Counted from the first letter of the stretch, positions 35,765 to 47,289 are shown. The stretch is 64,000 bases of DNA from Halomonas alimentaria (GCF_009902005.1 NZ_WUTT01000001.1:2800805-2864804); one strand, 5' to 3'. Made by a program: numbers and translations. Notes: generated from the sequence alone by a model not told the origin.

Positions 35765-36229
35765 ATGCTCAAGCTCTCGCGGCTGACCGACTATGCCGCC
35801 GTTGTGATGGCCCAGATTGCCCGTCATCCCGAGCAGCCCCAGGCGGCGGCCGAACTCGCCGAAGCGGTCCAGCTTCCGCATCCCACCGTCAGCAAGACGC
35901 TGAAGATGCTGGTCAAGGCGGGGTTGCTGGAGTCGCGGCGCGGTGCCCAGGGGGGATACTCCCTGGCGCGGCCCGCCTCCGAGATCACCGCCATCGACAT
36001 CATCACCGCCATCGAGGGGCCGGTGGCGATGACCGAATGCAGTCATGCCGAGGGCGACTGTGACCTGGCCGCTACCTGCGGCGTGGCCGACAACTGGCAG
36101 CGCGTTTCGCTGGGGGTGCGTACCCTGCTCGGCAGCGTGACCCTGGCCCATCTGGCCAGCGCCTCGCCGATCAAGCTGCCGGTGCAGCTGCCCATCCAGA
36201 GCGTGAGCCTGGCCGCCGACACGGCCTGA
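35765..36229 (+). CDS. SUF system Fe-S cluster regulator, Rrf2 family
   Basis: A 154 aa winged-helix regulator. LKLSRLTDYAAVVMAQIA and LPHPTVSKTLKMLVKAGLLESRRGAQGGYSLARP form the Rrf2 DNA-binding region. CSHAEGDCDLAATC provides the three Cys that bind a [2Fe-2S] cluster in IscR relatives. Placement as the first gene before sufB matches the SUF-regulator subfamily of Xanthomonas and Pseudomonas-like bacteria. AGGAGG lies 6 bases from ATG 35765. It probably senses Fe-S status and represses its own operon through the operator at 35694-35718. Confidence 0.92.
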   Translation: MLKLSRLTDYAAVVMAQIARHPEQPQAAAELAEAVQLPHPTVSKTLKMLVKAGLLESRRGAQGGYSLARPASEITAIDIITAIEGPVAMTECSHAEGDCDLAATCGVADNWQRVSLGVRTLLGSVTLAHLASASPIKLPVQLPIQSVSLAADTA

Positions 36230-36301
36230 GCCACTCAAGTTTCATCGGATTCAATCGGCGAGCCCGTCTCGCCGGCCCAACCGCCCGGGAGGGGAGAGAT
36301 C

Positions 36302-37744
<1,443 letters not shown>

Positions 37745-37788
37745 TCACCCTGTTGCCAATCGCTTTCTCGAATCAAAAGGTATTCACG

Positions 37789-38537
<749 letters not shown>

Positions 38538-38541
<4 letters not shown>

Positions 38542-39899
38542 GTGAAGAGACACAACGTTTTCTCGACCGCCTGGCCGAGTTCCGCGCCGGCCGCCTCGAG
38601 ACTCGGGGCCAGGAGCCGACCTGGATCGCCGCCCGGCGCCAGGCCGGTGCGGCCCGCTTCGAGGCGATGGGCTTCCCCACCCGCCGCGACGAGGCGTGGA
38701 AGTACACCGACGTGCGCGCCATCGCCCGGGGCGACTTCGCCCTGGCCGAGGATGCCGAGTTCTCCCAGGCGGGCGCGGCGGCCCTGACCCTGCCCATCGA
38801 TGCGCACCGGCTGACCTTCGTCGACGGCGTCTTCGCCCCGGCCCTGTCGCGGCTCGACGACCTGCCGGCGGGTGTCAGCCTGGTGCCGCTCTCGGCGGCC
38901 CTGGAGGAGAACCACGAGGCGGTGGGTGGTCCGCTGGGGCGCCTCACCGGGGTCGAGTTCTCGCCCTTCTCGGCGCTCAATACCGCCTTCATGGAGGAGG
39001 GCGCCGTGCTGCGCCTGGCGCCGGGCACGGTGGTCGAGAAGCCGATCATCCTGCAGTTCCTTTCCAGGAACGGAGCGCAGCCGGTGATGAGCCATCCGCG
39101 CATCCTGGTCCAGGCCGGCGGGCGCAGCCAGGCGACCCTGGTCGAGCACCACGTGGGCGAGGAGGAGGCCGCCAACTTCACCAATCTGGTGGAGGAGATC
39201 ATCCTCGAGCGCAACGCCATCCTTACCCACTACAAGCTGCAGGAGGCGCCGCTGGCTGACCTGCATGTGGCCTCGATCCACGTCGAGCAGGCCCGCGACA
39301 GCCGCTACACCTCGTTCAACCTGAACCTGGGTGGCGCCCTGGTGCGCACCGACCTGATCAGCGAGCTGAATGGCGAGAATGCCACCTGCGACTTCTATGG
39401 CCTGTTCTACGGCCAGGGACGTCAGCACGTGGACAGCCACACCCTGGCCAACCACAACGCGCCCCATACCTTCTCCAACGAGAACTACAAGGGCATCCTC
39501 GATGACCGCGCCCACGGCGTGTTCAACGGCAAGGTGGTGGTCAAGCGCGACAGCCAGAAGATCGAGGGCTTCCAGAGCAACGCCAACCTGCTGCTCTCCG
39601 ACCGTGCCGAGATCGATGCCAAGCCGGAGCTCGAGATCTACGCCGATGACGTCAAGTGCTCCCACGGCACCACCACCGGCCAGCTCGACGAGGAGGCGAT
39701 CTATGCCCTGCGCAGCCGTGGCATCGACCGCCAGACCGCCCGCGGTCTGCTGACCCTGGCCTTCGCCGGCGAGGTGCTGGAGGAGGTGAACCTGGATGCC
39801 ATCGCCGAGCGTGTGGAGCTCGCCGTGGCCGGCAAGCTGCCCGAGCGCTTCAACCTGGCCGGGCTGGTGGAAGCCGCCGTGGCCATGGGTGATGAATAA
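38538..39899 (+). CDS. sufD: Fe-S cluster assembly protein SufD
   Basis: A 453 aa paralogue of SufB in the SufBC2D complex. The N-terminal helical domain contains [22 protein letters not shown], typical of SufD. The beta-helix core has [70 protein letters not shown] with the conserved His of the cluster site, and [24 protein letters not shown]. Partnering with SufC is supported by the ATGA overlap. It is 28 bases upstream of sufS. Confidence 0.96.
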
Positions 39900-39926
39900 C
39901 CGAGAGCCCATGAGGAGGAGCCTGCC

Positions 39927-41183
39927 ATGAACGACCTGGCCACCCGTGCCGCGGCGATGCCGAGTCTCGATGTCGCGGCGATCCGCGCGGACTTCCCGAT
40001 CCTCTCCCGCCAGGTGCATGGCAGGCCGCTGGTCTATCTCGACAACGCGGCGACCAGCCAGACCCCGCGCCAGGTGATCGCGGCGTTCGACGCCTACTAC
40101 GGCGGCTACAACGCCAATATTCACCGCGGGCTGCACACCCTGGCAGACGAGGCCACGGCGGCCTTCGAGGGCACCCGGGAAACGGTGCGCGGTTTCCTGA
40201 ACGCAGCCGAGACCCGCGAGATCATCTTCACCCGCGGCACCACCGAGGCGATCAACCTGGTGGCCAACAGCTGGGGGCGCGCCAACCTCAAGGCCGGCGA
40301 CGAGGTGCTGATCTCGCGCCTCGAGCACCACTCCAATATCGTGCCCTGGCAGCTGCTGGCCGCCGAGCTCGGCTTCACCATCAAGGTGATCCCGGTGGAC
40401 GAACGCGGCGTTCTCGACCTCGACGCCTACCGCGAGCTCTTCACCGAGCGCACCCGGCTGGTGGCGGTGAACCATGTCTCCAACGCCTTCGGCACGGTCA
40501 ACCCGGTCAAGGCGATGGCGGCGATCGCCCATGCCCACGGCGCGCTGATCCTGGTCGACGGCGCCCAGGCCACGCCCCACCAGGCGGTGGACGTGCGCGA
40601 TATCGACGCCGACTTCTATGCCTTCTCCGGGCACAAAGTCTACGGCCCCACCGGTGTCGGCGTGCTCTACGGCAAGGCCGAGCTGCTCGAGGCGATGCCG
40701 CCCTGGCAGGGCGGTGGCGAGATGATCGCCACGGTCTCCTTCGAGGCCGGTACCACCTTCGCCGGGCTTCCCCACAAGTTCGAGGCCGGCACCCCGGCCA
40801 TCGCCGAGGTGATCGCCCTGGGCGAGGCGCTGAAGTGGGTCGCCGGCGTCGGTCTCGACGCCATCGGCGCCTGGGAGGGCCGGCTGCTGGCCCACGCCAC
40901 CGAGCGGGTCCTGCACATCGATGGCCTGCGCATCCTGGGCACCGCCCCGGACAAGGCCGGGGTGCTGTCGTTCGTGGTCGACGGCGCCCATGCCCAGGAT
41001 ATCGGTCTGCTGATCGACCAGCTCGGGGTGGCGATCCGTACCGGTCACCACTGTGCCCAGCCGCTGCTCGCCCACTTCGGCGTGGACGCCACCTGCCGGG
41101 CATCGTTCGCCGCCTACAACACCCTGGAAGAGATCGACGTCTTCGCCGAGGCCCTGGAACGCGTCATCGGCATGGTCAGGTAA
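39927..41183 (+). CDS. sufS: cysteine desulfurase SufS
   Basis: A 418 aa PLP enzyme, group II desulfurase, that takes sulfur from cysteine and holds it as a persulfide. The PLP lysine is K237 in FSGHKVYGPTG; the persulfide Cys is C376 in RTGHHCAQPL. Start-region YLDNAATSQTPRQV and NIHRGLHTLADEAT are family hallmarks. Group II enzymes need SufE or SufU to release sulfur; neither is present here, so the acceptor must be encoded elsewhere (or replaced). Fifth gene of the suf operon. Confidence 0.96.
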   Translation: MNDLATRAAAMPSLDVAAIRADFPILSRQVHGRPLVYLDNAATSQTPRQVIAAFDAYYGGYNANIHRGLHTLADEATAAFEGTRETVRGFLNAAETREIIFTRGTTEAINLVANSWGRANLKAGDEVLISRLEHHSNIVPWQLLAAELGFTIKVIPVDERGVLDLDAYRELFTERTRLVAVNHVSNAFGTVNPVKAMAAIAHAHGALILVDGAQATPHQAVDVRDIDADFYAFSGHKVYGPTGVGVLYGKAELLEAMPPWQGGGEMIATVSFEAGTTFAGLPHKFEAGTPAIAEVIALGEALKWVAGVGLDAIGAWEGRLLAHATERVLHIDGLRILGTAPDKAGVLSFVVDGAHAQDIGLLIDQLGVAIRTGHHCAQPLLAHFGVDATCRASFAAYNTLEEIDVFAEALERVIGMVR

Positions 41184-41223
41184 GCCCCGGTCGGACAGGG
41201 AATCCGCCAGATAAAGGAACGCC

Positions 41224-41796
41224 ATGAGCGATATCGAGCAGATAGCGAGCCTCCACAAGGGGCAGGAGCTGCCCTTGCAGCGCGACGTGGAGGTGATCTC
41301 CATCCCCTTCGGCAAGACCGTGACCCTCGCCGAGGACAGCGTGGTCAGCGTGATGCAGGCCAAGGGCAGCACGGTCAGTGTCGGCTTCGAGGGGCGCCTC
41401 TACCTGATCGAGGGCGCCAACCTCGACGCCCTGGGCCTGGAGGCGCTGCCGCGCCCGACCCTGCCCGAGGACGCCTCCGACGAGGAGATCGAGCAGTTCG
41501 TGTGGGACCAGCTGCGCACCTGTTTCGACCCGGAGATCCCGGTCAATATCGTCGACCTGGGGCTGGTCTACGGCTGTCGCCTCGAGCGGCTGATCAGCGG
41601 CGAGCGCATCGTCACCATCCGCATGACGCTCACCGCGCCGGGCTGCGGCATGGGCGACGTGATCGCCGCCGATGCGCGCAACAAGATCCTCGGTGCCCCG
41701 CAGATCAGCAAGGTACACACCGAGATCGTCTTCGATCCGCCCTGGAGCCGTGAGATGATGAGCGACGAGGCCAAGCTCGAGCTCGGCATGTTCTAG
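41224..41796 (+). CDS. sufT: Fe-S cluster assembly accessory protein SufT
   Basis: A 190 aa protein with an N-terminal region of about 85 residues (ending YLIEGANLDALGLEALP) and a C-terminal DUF59/MIP18 domain: FVWDQLRTCFDPEIPVNIVDLGLVYGC, MTLTAPGCGMGDVIAADARNKI and VFDPPWSREMMSDEAKLELGMF. DUF59 proteins such as SufT and MIP18 support maturation of particular Fe-S proteins. Last gene of the suf operon, 40 bases after sufS. No sufA-type carrier follows. Confidence 0.93.
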   Translation: MSDIEQIASLHKGQELPLQRDVEVISIPFGKTVTLAEDSVVSVMQAKGSTVSVGFEGRLYLIEGANLDALGLEALPRPTLPEDASDEEIEQFVWDQLRTCFDPEIPVNIVDLGLVYGCRLERLISGERIVTIRMTLTAPGCGMGDVIAADARNKILGAPQISKVHTEIVFDPPWSREMMSDEAKLELGMF

Positions 41797-41861
41797 CGGC
41801 CTGTGCTCGCGGCACCTCGGGGAGGTCGACCGGGACGTGCCGCACGCAGGGGGTACAGGAG

Positions 41862-42596
41862 ATGCCGATGAAGTTGGCAGCATGGCGGGTCCTCCGGGCC
41901 ATCCTGATGGCGCTGGGCACGGCGGTGCTGCTGGCGGCTCTGCTGTTGCTGCTCGCCAACCTCTGGGTGCTGGGAGAGACCCGTGAGCGTATCGAGCGTG
42001 ATCTGCCGATGTGCCGTGCCGAACGGGTGGGCATCGTCTTTGGCACCTCACACTGGACCCGCAGCGGGGTCCGCAATCCCTACTTCGAGGCGCGCATGAG
42101 CGCCGCGGCGCAGCTGCTGAGCCTGGGCCGCGTCGACCACCTGCTGCTCTCCGGCGACAACCGCACTCTCTCCTACAACGAACCCATCACCATGTGGCGC
42201 GACCTGCGCGGCCGCGAGGTGCCCGAAACCGCCATGACGCTCGATTACGCCGGTTTCAGTACCTTCGATACCCTGGCCCGAGCCCGCCAGGTATTCGGCG
42301 TGGAGCGTGCACTGCTGGTCACCCAGGCCTGGCACCTGCCCCGAGCGCTGTTCATCGCCGAGGCGCTGGGCATCGAGGCCCAGGGCTGCGCGGTATCGAC
42401 ACGGGAGGTGAGGGGGCAGTGGCGGCTGGCGGCGCGGGAGTGGGTGGCGCGCCTGGCCACCCTGGGGGATCTCTATCTGTGGGGGCGTGAGCCCCACTTC
42501 CTGGGCCCTAGAGAGCCGCTGGTAATCGTGCCGCAGCGTCTGCCACCGCAGGGGTGGGCCGACGATACGCCGGGACCGCCAGCAGAGCGGCGCTGA
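41862..42596 (+). CDS. SanA/YdcF (DUF218) family membrane protein
   Basis: A 244 aa protein with one N-terminal membrane segment (VLLAALLLLLANLWVL) and a periplasmic-facing Rossmann-like DUF218 domain: VGIVFGTSHWT, RVDHLLLSGDN, EPITMWRDLRGREVPETAMTLDYAGFSTFDT, LLVTQAWHLPRALFIAEALG. This is the order seen in E. coli SanA, which influences vancomycin tolerance and envelope barrier function; DUF218 biochemistry remains unclear. The ATG lies 65 bases after sufT with AGGAG upstream. It may be read through from suf. Confidence 0.85.
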   Translation: MPMKLAAWRVLRAILMALGTAVLLAALLLLLANLWVLGETRERIERDLPMCRAERVGIVFGTSHWTRSGVRNPYFEARMSAAAQLLSLGRVDHLLLSGDNRTLSYNEPITMWRDLRGREVPETAMTLDYAGFSTFDTLARARQVFGVERALLVTQAWHLPRALFIAEALGIEAQGCAVSTREVRGQWRLAAREWVARLATLGDLYLWGREPHFLGPREPLVIVPQRLPPQGWADDTPGPPAERR

Positions 42597-42620
42597 TCAG
42601 CAGCCCTCGGTGTCACCCAG

Positions 42621-42716
42621 AGCCTTCAGCGCCATTCGGGAATAAGCCTTCAGCGTCACTCGGACATAAGCCTTCAGCGCCATTCGGACAAGAGTGCTCA
42701 GCGCCGCTTGGGGCGG
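42621..42716. repeat. 24-bp tandem repeat, about 4 copies
   Basis: Units begin at 42621, 42645, 42669 and 42693. The first three share AGCCTTCAGCG(C/T)CA(C/T)TCGG and differ by only a few bases; the fourth is degenerate and runs into the 3' end of the gene at 42698. 24 is a multiple of 3, and both strands stay open across it in one frame, so the array may have begun as coding sequence at the end of that gene. Confidence 0.75.
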
Positions 42717-43147
42717 CTCTTCTGCAGCGTGTAGAGCTCGCGGATCAGCGCCCGGCAGCCCTTCCAGCACTCCTCTACCTTTGGCTCCAGGGCATCGGGC
42801 AGGGGGTGGGTCATCAGGTTGGAGAGTGCCTGCATCAGCACGCGTTCCTGCTCCAACAGCTCCCCGATCACCACCTGGCTCTCGTTGCCGACGAAGCTCT
42901 TCAGCCGGCTCCACAGCCACATGTAGTCGTCGCGCTCGACGTCGGCGTCCCGGGGCAGCATGTTGAGATGCTCCCGGGCGAGCTCCTGCAGCTCGCGCAT
43001 CGACTGGCTGCGCGCCTCATAGTGCGGCTTGAGTGCGTCGCGCAGCGATGGGCGCAGGCGCTCCAGATTGTCCTGAAAGTAGTCGATGCTATCGGCCAGC
43101 GCTTCCAGCACGCTGTCCATCGCCACCTGGCGATTGTCGAGAAACAT
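42698..43147 (-). CDS. uncharacterised all-helical protein, 149 aa
   Basis: A soluble protein with long amphipathic helices: SVLEALADSIDYFQDNLERLRPSLRDAL, SQSMRELQELAREHLNML, DDYMWLWSRLKSFVGNESQVVIGELLEQERVLMQALSNLM and a C-terminal WKGCRALIRELYTLQKSRPKRR. The pattern suggests a helical bundle, possibly oligomeric. I cannot name the family. The last codons overlap the final unit of a 24-bp tandem repeat, which lengthens or trims the C-terminus in relatives (inference). It is upstream of, and on the same strand as, no other gene within 100 bases; rimK lies on its far side. Confidence 0.65.
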   Translation of the reverse strand: MFLDNRQVAMDSVLEALADSIDYFQDNLERLRPSLRDALKPHYEARSQSMRELQELAREHLNMLPRDADVERDDYMWLWSRLKSFVGNESQVVIGELLEQERVLMQALSNLMTHPLPDALEPKVEECWKGCRALIRELYTLQKSRPKRR

Positions 43148-43269
43148 GAGCGGTCACCCCCTTTGGTGACGCAGATTGTGGCCGGGGAAACACTGTTTTG
43201 CTACCCCCGGACTGGAATAAGTGTGGAATCCGCGATGCCCATTGGGCCTGGCCTGTGCACAACTGGCAA

Positions 43270-44178
43270 TTACCCCTTGGGCTTAGGCGGTGCCTTGCGG
43301 GCCGGGGCGGCATTCTTCTCCAGGTGTTCGATGATCAACCCGGCAATATCCTTGCCGGTGGCCGTCTCGATCCCCTGCAGCCCTGGCGAGGAGTTGACCT
43401 CCATGATCACCGGGCCGTGATTGGCACGCAGCAGGTCGACGCCGGCCACCCTCAGGCCCATGGCCTTGGCGGCGCGGATCGCCGTGGAGCGCTCTTCCGG
43501 CGTGATGCGGATCACGCTGGCGGTCCCGCCACGGTGCAGGTTGGAGCGGAACTCGCCATCGGCGGCCTGGCGCTTCATGGCCGCCACCACCTTGTCGCCG
43601 ATCACGAAGCAACGGATATCAGCGCCGCGGGCCTCCTTGATGTACTCCTGGACCATGATATTGGCCTTCATGCCCATGAAGGCCTGGATCACGCTCTCCG
43701 CCGCCTGATTGGTCTCGGCCAGCACCACGCCGATGCCCTGGGTGCCCTCGAGCAGCTTGATGACCAGGGGGGCGCCCTTGACCATGGTGATCAGGTCGGG
43801 GATGTCGTCGGGGGAGTGGGCGAAGCCGGTGATCGGCAGTCCCAGTCCCTTGCGCGACAGCAGCTGCAGCGAGCGCAGCTTGTCCCGGGAGCGGGTGATC
43901 GAGACGTTATCGTTGAGCACATAGGTGCCCATCATCTCGAACTGGCGCAGCACCGCACAGCCGTAGAAGGTCACCGAGGCACCGATACGCGGCACCACCG
44001 CGTCGAAGGGCTCCAGCTCCTCCCCCTTGTAGTGGATCGAGGGGTTGTGGGCGGCGATGCTCATGTAGCAGCGCAGGGTGTCGACCACCCGGGCGGTGTG
44101 GCCGCGCGCCTCGGCGGCCTCCACCAGGCGCCGCGTGGAGTAGAGGTTGCGATTGCGTGACAGCAGCGCGATATGCAT
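43270..44178 (-). CDS. rimK: ribosomal protein S6--L-glutamate ligase RimK
   Basis: A 302 aa ATP-grasp enzyme that adds glutamate residues to the C-terminus of ribosomal protein S6, and in some bacteria makes poly-glutamate. It matches E. coli RimK closely: [97 protein letters not shown] and [15 protein letters not shown] (metal-binding Glu and Asn). In Pseudomonas, RimK activity changes ribosome content and lifestyle switching. The protease gene 31 bases upstream is the known RimK partner type. Confidence 0.95.
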   Translation of the reverse strand: MHIALLSRNRNLYSTRRLVEAAEARGHTARVVDTLRCYMSIAAHNPSIHYKGEELEPFDAVVPRIGASVTFYGCAVLRQFEMMGTYVLNDNVSITRSRDKLRSLQLLSRKGLGLPITGFAHSPDDIPDLITMVKGAPLVIKLLEGTQGIGVVLAETNQAAESVIQAFMGMKANIMVQEYIKEARGADIRCFVIGDKVVAAMKRQAADGEFRSNLHRGGTASVIRITPEERSTAIRAAKAMGLRVAGVDLLRANHGPVIMEVNSSPGLQGIETATGKDIAGLIIEHLEKNAAPARKAPPKPKG

Positions 44179-44209
44179 CGAGTAGCTCCGGGACGATGGG
44201 CCGGTCGGT

Positions 44210-44656
44210 TCAGGGTTCGCCGTGCAGGAAGGCGGCGCCGGGCGCCACCAGCAGGCGGCGCAGGGCGCGGCGGCCCAGCAGCATGGGGTGGCGCATATTG
44301 CGCCGGTCGGTCAGGGAGAGCTCCACCTGGTACTCCAGCGAGCCCAGGCGCATGGGCGTGCGGATCACGTAGCGCCACTCCTCCTGGCCGTTGGAGCTGC
44401 GCACCTTGCGGCGGTCGTGGAGGTGCATGCGAAAGACGTGGGGCGGTGTCTCGGGGCCCCCGCTGCGGGTGGTGAAGCTGACCCACAGGTGGCCGTCCTC
44501 CTCGAAGGACTCGATGTCCTCGGCGTGCAGCGCCGAGGTGCGTGCCCCGGTATCCGCCTTGGCGCACAGCACGAGGTGCATCTCCGGCAGCTCGACCATC
44601 TCGCGGCGGCCGATCACCGCCTTGGGGGTATAGGGCAGTTCCTTCATCATCGTCAT
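44210..44656 (-). CDS. RimK-associated retropepsin-like/ATP-dependent zinc protease family protein
   Basis: A 148 aa protein of the PF05618 type. [17 protein letters not shown] carries the DTGA motif of retropepsin-like aspartic proteases, and [20 protein letters not shown] ends the domain. Though annotated as a zinc protease in older records, the DTGA sequence points to an aspartyl fold. In Pseudomonas the rimB product of this family opposes or tunes RimK modification of S6. It is upstream of rimK on the same strand with a 31-base gap. The third gene of the Pseudomonas rimABK set is not evident. Confidence 0.82.
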   Translation of the reverse strand: MTMMKELPYTPKAVIGRREMVELPEMHLVLCAKADTGARTSALHAEDIESFEEDGHLWVSFTTRSGGPETPPHVFRMHLHDRRKVRSSNGQEEWRYVIRTPMRLGSLEYQVELSLTDRRNMRHPMLLGRRALRRLLVAPGAAFLHGEP

Positions 44657-44671
44657 GGGTCGTTCTCGCCT

Positions 44672-45691
44672 TCAGCGCGTCAGGGCCGCGAGCCGCCGGC
44701 CGATGGGCGAGTCGGCGGGCGCCTCGCGCAGGGTCATCAGCACCGGCAGTCGCAGCCTGGGAATCAGGGCCAGGTCGCGGGCCACTGTCATGAAGTCGGC
44801 CTGCTCGCAGCTGGCCAGGCGCTCCAGGTAGCGTGGCAGCCGCTGGCCATCCTCGAGCAGGGGCCAGCCGCGTGCGGCGATGGCCGCCAGCAGGTCGGGA
44901 CCACAGGCGTGGGCATCGGCGAGCAGGCTGTCGAACCAGGCGCCGGCGGCCTCGCTTCCCGAGACGGCGCGCACACAGGCACACATGGCCTCCACGTCAC
45001 CGGCCTCGGCGGCCGCCTCGCCCCGGGTGCGCAGGGCAGCGGCCAGCTCGCCATCGATGGCCACATGCTCCAGGCAGTAGCACAGCGAGATCAGTACCGC
45101 GTGGGGCAGGTCGGGAAGCCGCGCCACCAGCTGGCGGCGCTCCTCCTCGCCCATGCGCACCGCGAAGTCGGCCAGCCCCTGGAGGCCGAGGGCCTGCCAG
45201 TCGAGGGCCTGCTGGCCGCTCAGGTAGGCCTCCACCGGCTCCAGGTGCTGGCTGGCCGGACGGCCCAGGTCGTGACTGGCGCGGGCGTGCAGCATGGCCT
45301 GGAAGGGCAGCGAAGGGGTGAATGCCAGGGGATTGTCCTTCATCAGGTTATCCACCGCCTGGCCATCCTCGCGGCCGACGCTCCCCACGCTGCGCCCCAG
45401 GGTCTCGAGCAGCCGCTGCACGAAGGCATCGCGGGATGCCGGGTCGAGGCGGCCCTGTTCATCCAGGGGCAGCGCCAGGAACCAGATCAGCGGGTCCTGC
45501 ATGTCACCCAGGCGAAAGACCAGACCCAGCCTGGCCTGGCCCTGCCAGGGGGCGGGCCAGGGCGTCGCGTCATCCTCCAGGGCCGCCAGGGTGGCCATCT
45601 CGCAGGGTTCCACGCGCCGGCCAAGGTGGTAGAGCCGCACCTCGGCACCGCTGCGCACGAAGAAATCGTGAAGGGTGTGGATGGGTTGCAT
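44672..45691 (-). CDS. DUF3549 family protein
   Basis: A 339 aa soluble protein starting MQPIHTLHDFFVRSGAEVRLYHLGRRVEPC. RLGDMQDPLIWFLALPLDEQG, then PASHDLGRPASQHLEPVEAYL and a long helical C-terminal half with repeated short Leu/Ala-rich helices and LISLCYCLEHVAIDGEL. This corresponds to DUF3549, unknown function, conserved in Pseudomonas and Halomonas. Start ATG 45691 was chosen because the 40 residues upstream do not look like protein. It lies upstream of the RimK-protease gene with a 15-base gap, so it likely heads that operon. Confidence 0.75.
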   Translation of the reverse strand: MQPIHTLHDFFVRSGAEVRLYHLGRRVEPCEMATLAALEDDATPWPAPWQGQARLGLVFRLGDMQDPLIWFLALPLDEQGRLDPASRDAFVQRLLETLGRSVGSVGREDGQAVDNLMKDNPLAFTPSLPFQAMLHARASHDLGRPASQHLEPVEAYLSGQQALDWQALGLQGLADFAVRMGEEERRQLVARLPDLPHAVLISLCYCLEHVAIDGELAAALRTRGEAAAEAGDVEAMCACVRAVSGSEAAGAWFDSLLADAHACGPDLLAAIAARGWPLLEDGQRLPRYLERLASCEQADFMTVARDLALIPRLRLPVLMTLREAPADSPIGRRLAALTR

Positions 45692-45837
45692 GGCATCTCC
45701 GCTTGTCAGAGCGTGCACTCTACCGCGGCATCGATGGACTGTCAGCAGGTTCGCCGTGGATCCCGGGGCAATGGTCAAATCTTGACCGCCGGCCGCCGGC
45801 GCCCATGACATCGGGGCTGGCGAACTCTTTCCAGCGG

Positions 45838-45869
45838 TTATCCACAGCCCCGTTCACGGAAACTGTGAA
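45838..45869. promoter_or_regulatory. DnaA-box-like 9-mer and palindrome, yqcC/DUF3549 intergenic
   Basis: TTATCCACA at 45838-45846 is a perfect consensus DnaA box. TTCAC-N7-GTGAA (45853-45869) is a perfect inverted repeat next to it. Both lie in the gap between divergent genes and could take part in control of either. One DnaA box alone is weak evidence. Confidence 0.3.
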
Positions 45870-45953
45870 TGGGGGAGTGGACAGCGGTGCGACGGGTGGC
45901 CACTCGCCGCCGGGGGCGGGATAATGGCCCCACACCCGCATGGAGTTTCCCCG

Positions 45954-46286
45954 ATGACGGTTCACGACGAACTCGACCAATCCCTGCGCCGGCTCGAGGC
46001 CACCATGAAGGCCGCCAACCTGTGGCGCATGGAGACGCCCGACCCCGCGGCGTTCGACAGCCAGCAGCCCTTCTGCGTCGATACCATGGCGCTGCCCCAG
46101 TGGCTGCGCTTCGTGTTTATCGCCCGCCTGGACGCCCTGGTGGAGCGGCGCGCCGCGCTGCCGGCAAGCTGCGACGTGGCCCCGGCGCTGGAGGCCTATC
46201 TCACCCAGGAGGGGGTGCGCGCCAGCGACCGGCTGCTGCTCTGCCAGGCGGTGGAGGAGATCGACCGCCTGGTCACCGAGAACTGA
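45954..46286 (+). CDS. yqcC: YqcC family protein (DUF446)
   Basis: A 110 aa soluble protein matching YqcC: LDQSLRRLEATMKAANLWRMETPDPAAFDSQQPFCVDTMALPQWLRFVFIARLDALVERRAALP. The family is found in gammaproteobacteria, often beside truC, and its role is unknown. ATG 45954 was preferred over ATG 45924 because GGAG lies 8 bases upstream and the protein then begins as in E. coli. A hairpin starts inside its stop codon. Confidence 0.85.
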   Translation: MTVHDELDQSLRRLEATMKAANLWRMETPDPAAFDSQQPFCVDTMALPQWLRFVFIARLDALVERRAALPASCDVAPALEAYLTQEGVRASDRLLLCQAVEEIDRLVTEN

Positions 46287-46308
46287 ACCGGCCACCCAGT
46301 GGCCGGTT
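46286..46308 (+). terminator. hairpin at the yqcC stop
   Basis: Perfect 10-bp stem AACCGGCCAC / GTGGCCGGTT with a 3-base loop; the stem begins at the last base of the yqcC stop codon. No T-run follows. Confidence 0.55.
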
Positions 46309-46327
46309 CGACGGATAGCCGGACCAT

Positions 46328-46366
46328 AACGCAGCGGGGCCCGCCATTGGCGGGCCCCGCTGCGTT
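46328..46366 (-). terminator. long perfect hairpin after ompW
   Basis: An 18-bp perfect stem (AACGCAGCGGGGCCCGCC and its complement) with a 3-base loop, 17 bases past the ompW stop on the minus strand. Confidence 0.8.
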
Positions 46367-46382
46367 CGGTGTCGGCTGCGGA

Positions 46383-47042
46383 TCAGAACCGGTAGCTGAT
46401 GCCACCCATCACCACCACCGGGTCGATCTCGACCTTGCCGGCGTCAATGCCTGCGATCTTAGCGTCGGAGTCGATATCCATATACCAGACCGCGCCGTTG
46501 AGGGCCCAGTTGTCGTCGATCAGCAGGTCCACGCCCAGTTGGCCGACGGCGCCCCACGAATCATCAAACTCAACATCCACCTCTCCTACACCGGCAACAG
46601 TAGCCTTCTCATCGGAGAACTTGGTGTAGTTGACGCCCACACCCATATAGGGCTGCACATAGGCATCGGTGCCGCCCAGCGGGTAGTACTGCAGGGTCAG
46701 CGTCGGCGGCAGGTGGTCAGTAGAACCAGTCGCGGCGCCACCGCCGAGCGTAAAGTCATGGTCGAAGGGCTCGGCGGCCAGCAGCTCGACGCCCAGCTTG
46801 TCGGTAAAGCGATAACCCAAGGTAAAGGCGAAGGCGCTGTCGTCTTCCACATCAGTTTCCAGCCCGTACGCATCGATTGCGACCGCATCCAGCGAGCCGT
46901 TATCACTCTTGGGCTCGACCTTGGCCACGCCGACGCGGGTAAAGAAGTCGCCGGCGCCGTAAGCGAAGGCCTGGGTGCTGGCGGTGACGGCAGCGGCGGC
47001 GACGCTCGCCGCGATCAGGGTGGTGAGGGCACTCTTGCGCAT
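46383..47042 (-). CDS. ompW: OmpW family outer membrane protein
   Basis: A 219 aa eight-stranded beta-barrel. Signal peptide MRKSALTTLIAASVAAAAVTASTQAFA, cleaved after residue 27, then YGAGDFFTRVGVAKVEP. Alternating strands follow: FAFTLGYRFTDKLGVELLAAEPFDHDF, PTLTLQYYPLG, VQPYMGVGVNYTKF, WGAVGQLGVDLLIDDNWALNGAVWYMDI, ending in the C-terminal Phe (GGISYRF) needed for BAM assembly. OmpW forms a narrow hydrophobic channel and is often regulated by salt, iron or oxygen. Start ATG 47042 gives the signal peptide; the longer frame adds residues before it. Confidence 0.9.
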   Translation of the reverse strand: MRKSALTTLIAASVAAAAVTASTQAFAYGAGDFFTRVGVAKVEPKSDNGSLDAVAIDAYGLETDVEDDSAFAFTLGYRFTDKLGVELLAAEPFDHDFTLGGGAATGSTDHLPPTLTLQYYPLGGTDAYVQPYMGVGVNYTKFSDEKATVAGVGEVDVEFDDSWGAVGQLGVDLLIDDNWALNGAVWYMDIDSDAKIAGIDAGKVEIDPVVVMGGISYRF

Positions 47043-47289
47043 GGTTTCGGCTCCTGCTGGCTCGGGTGCGGCACGACGCCGCAAGGGAAGATAAGTTCAG
47101 TGTAGCCGCGCTTCCCGCTGAGGGAGTTGATCCAGCGCAAGGAAATGATGCAGTGCGGTGAACTGCCACCTTTGGGGCCACCCTTGGCGTGGACTCGACG
47201 TTCGGAGAAGCGTAGCCGTCTGGCGACAGGTCGCCGAACTCGCCGCTATCGGCTTCACTTACGGGAGGACTAACCATGGAGGCGCCGGG

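Noticed and set aside
45838..45846. Perfect DnaA box as a sign of a replication origin
   Set aside because: Only one box, no AT-rich unwinding region, and no dnaA, dnaN, gidA or rpmH nearby.
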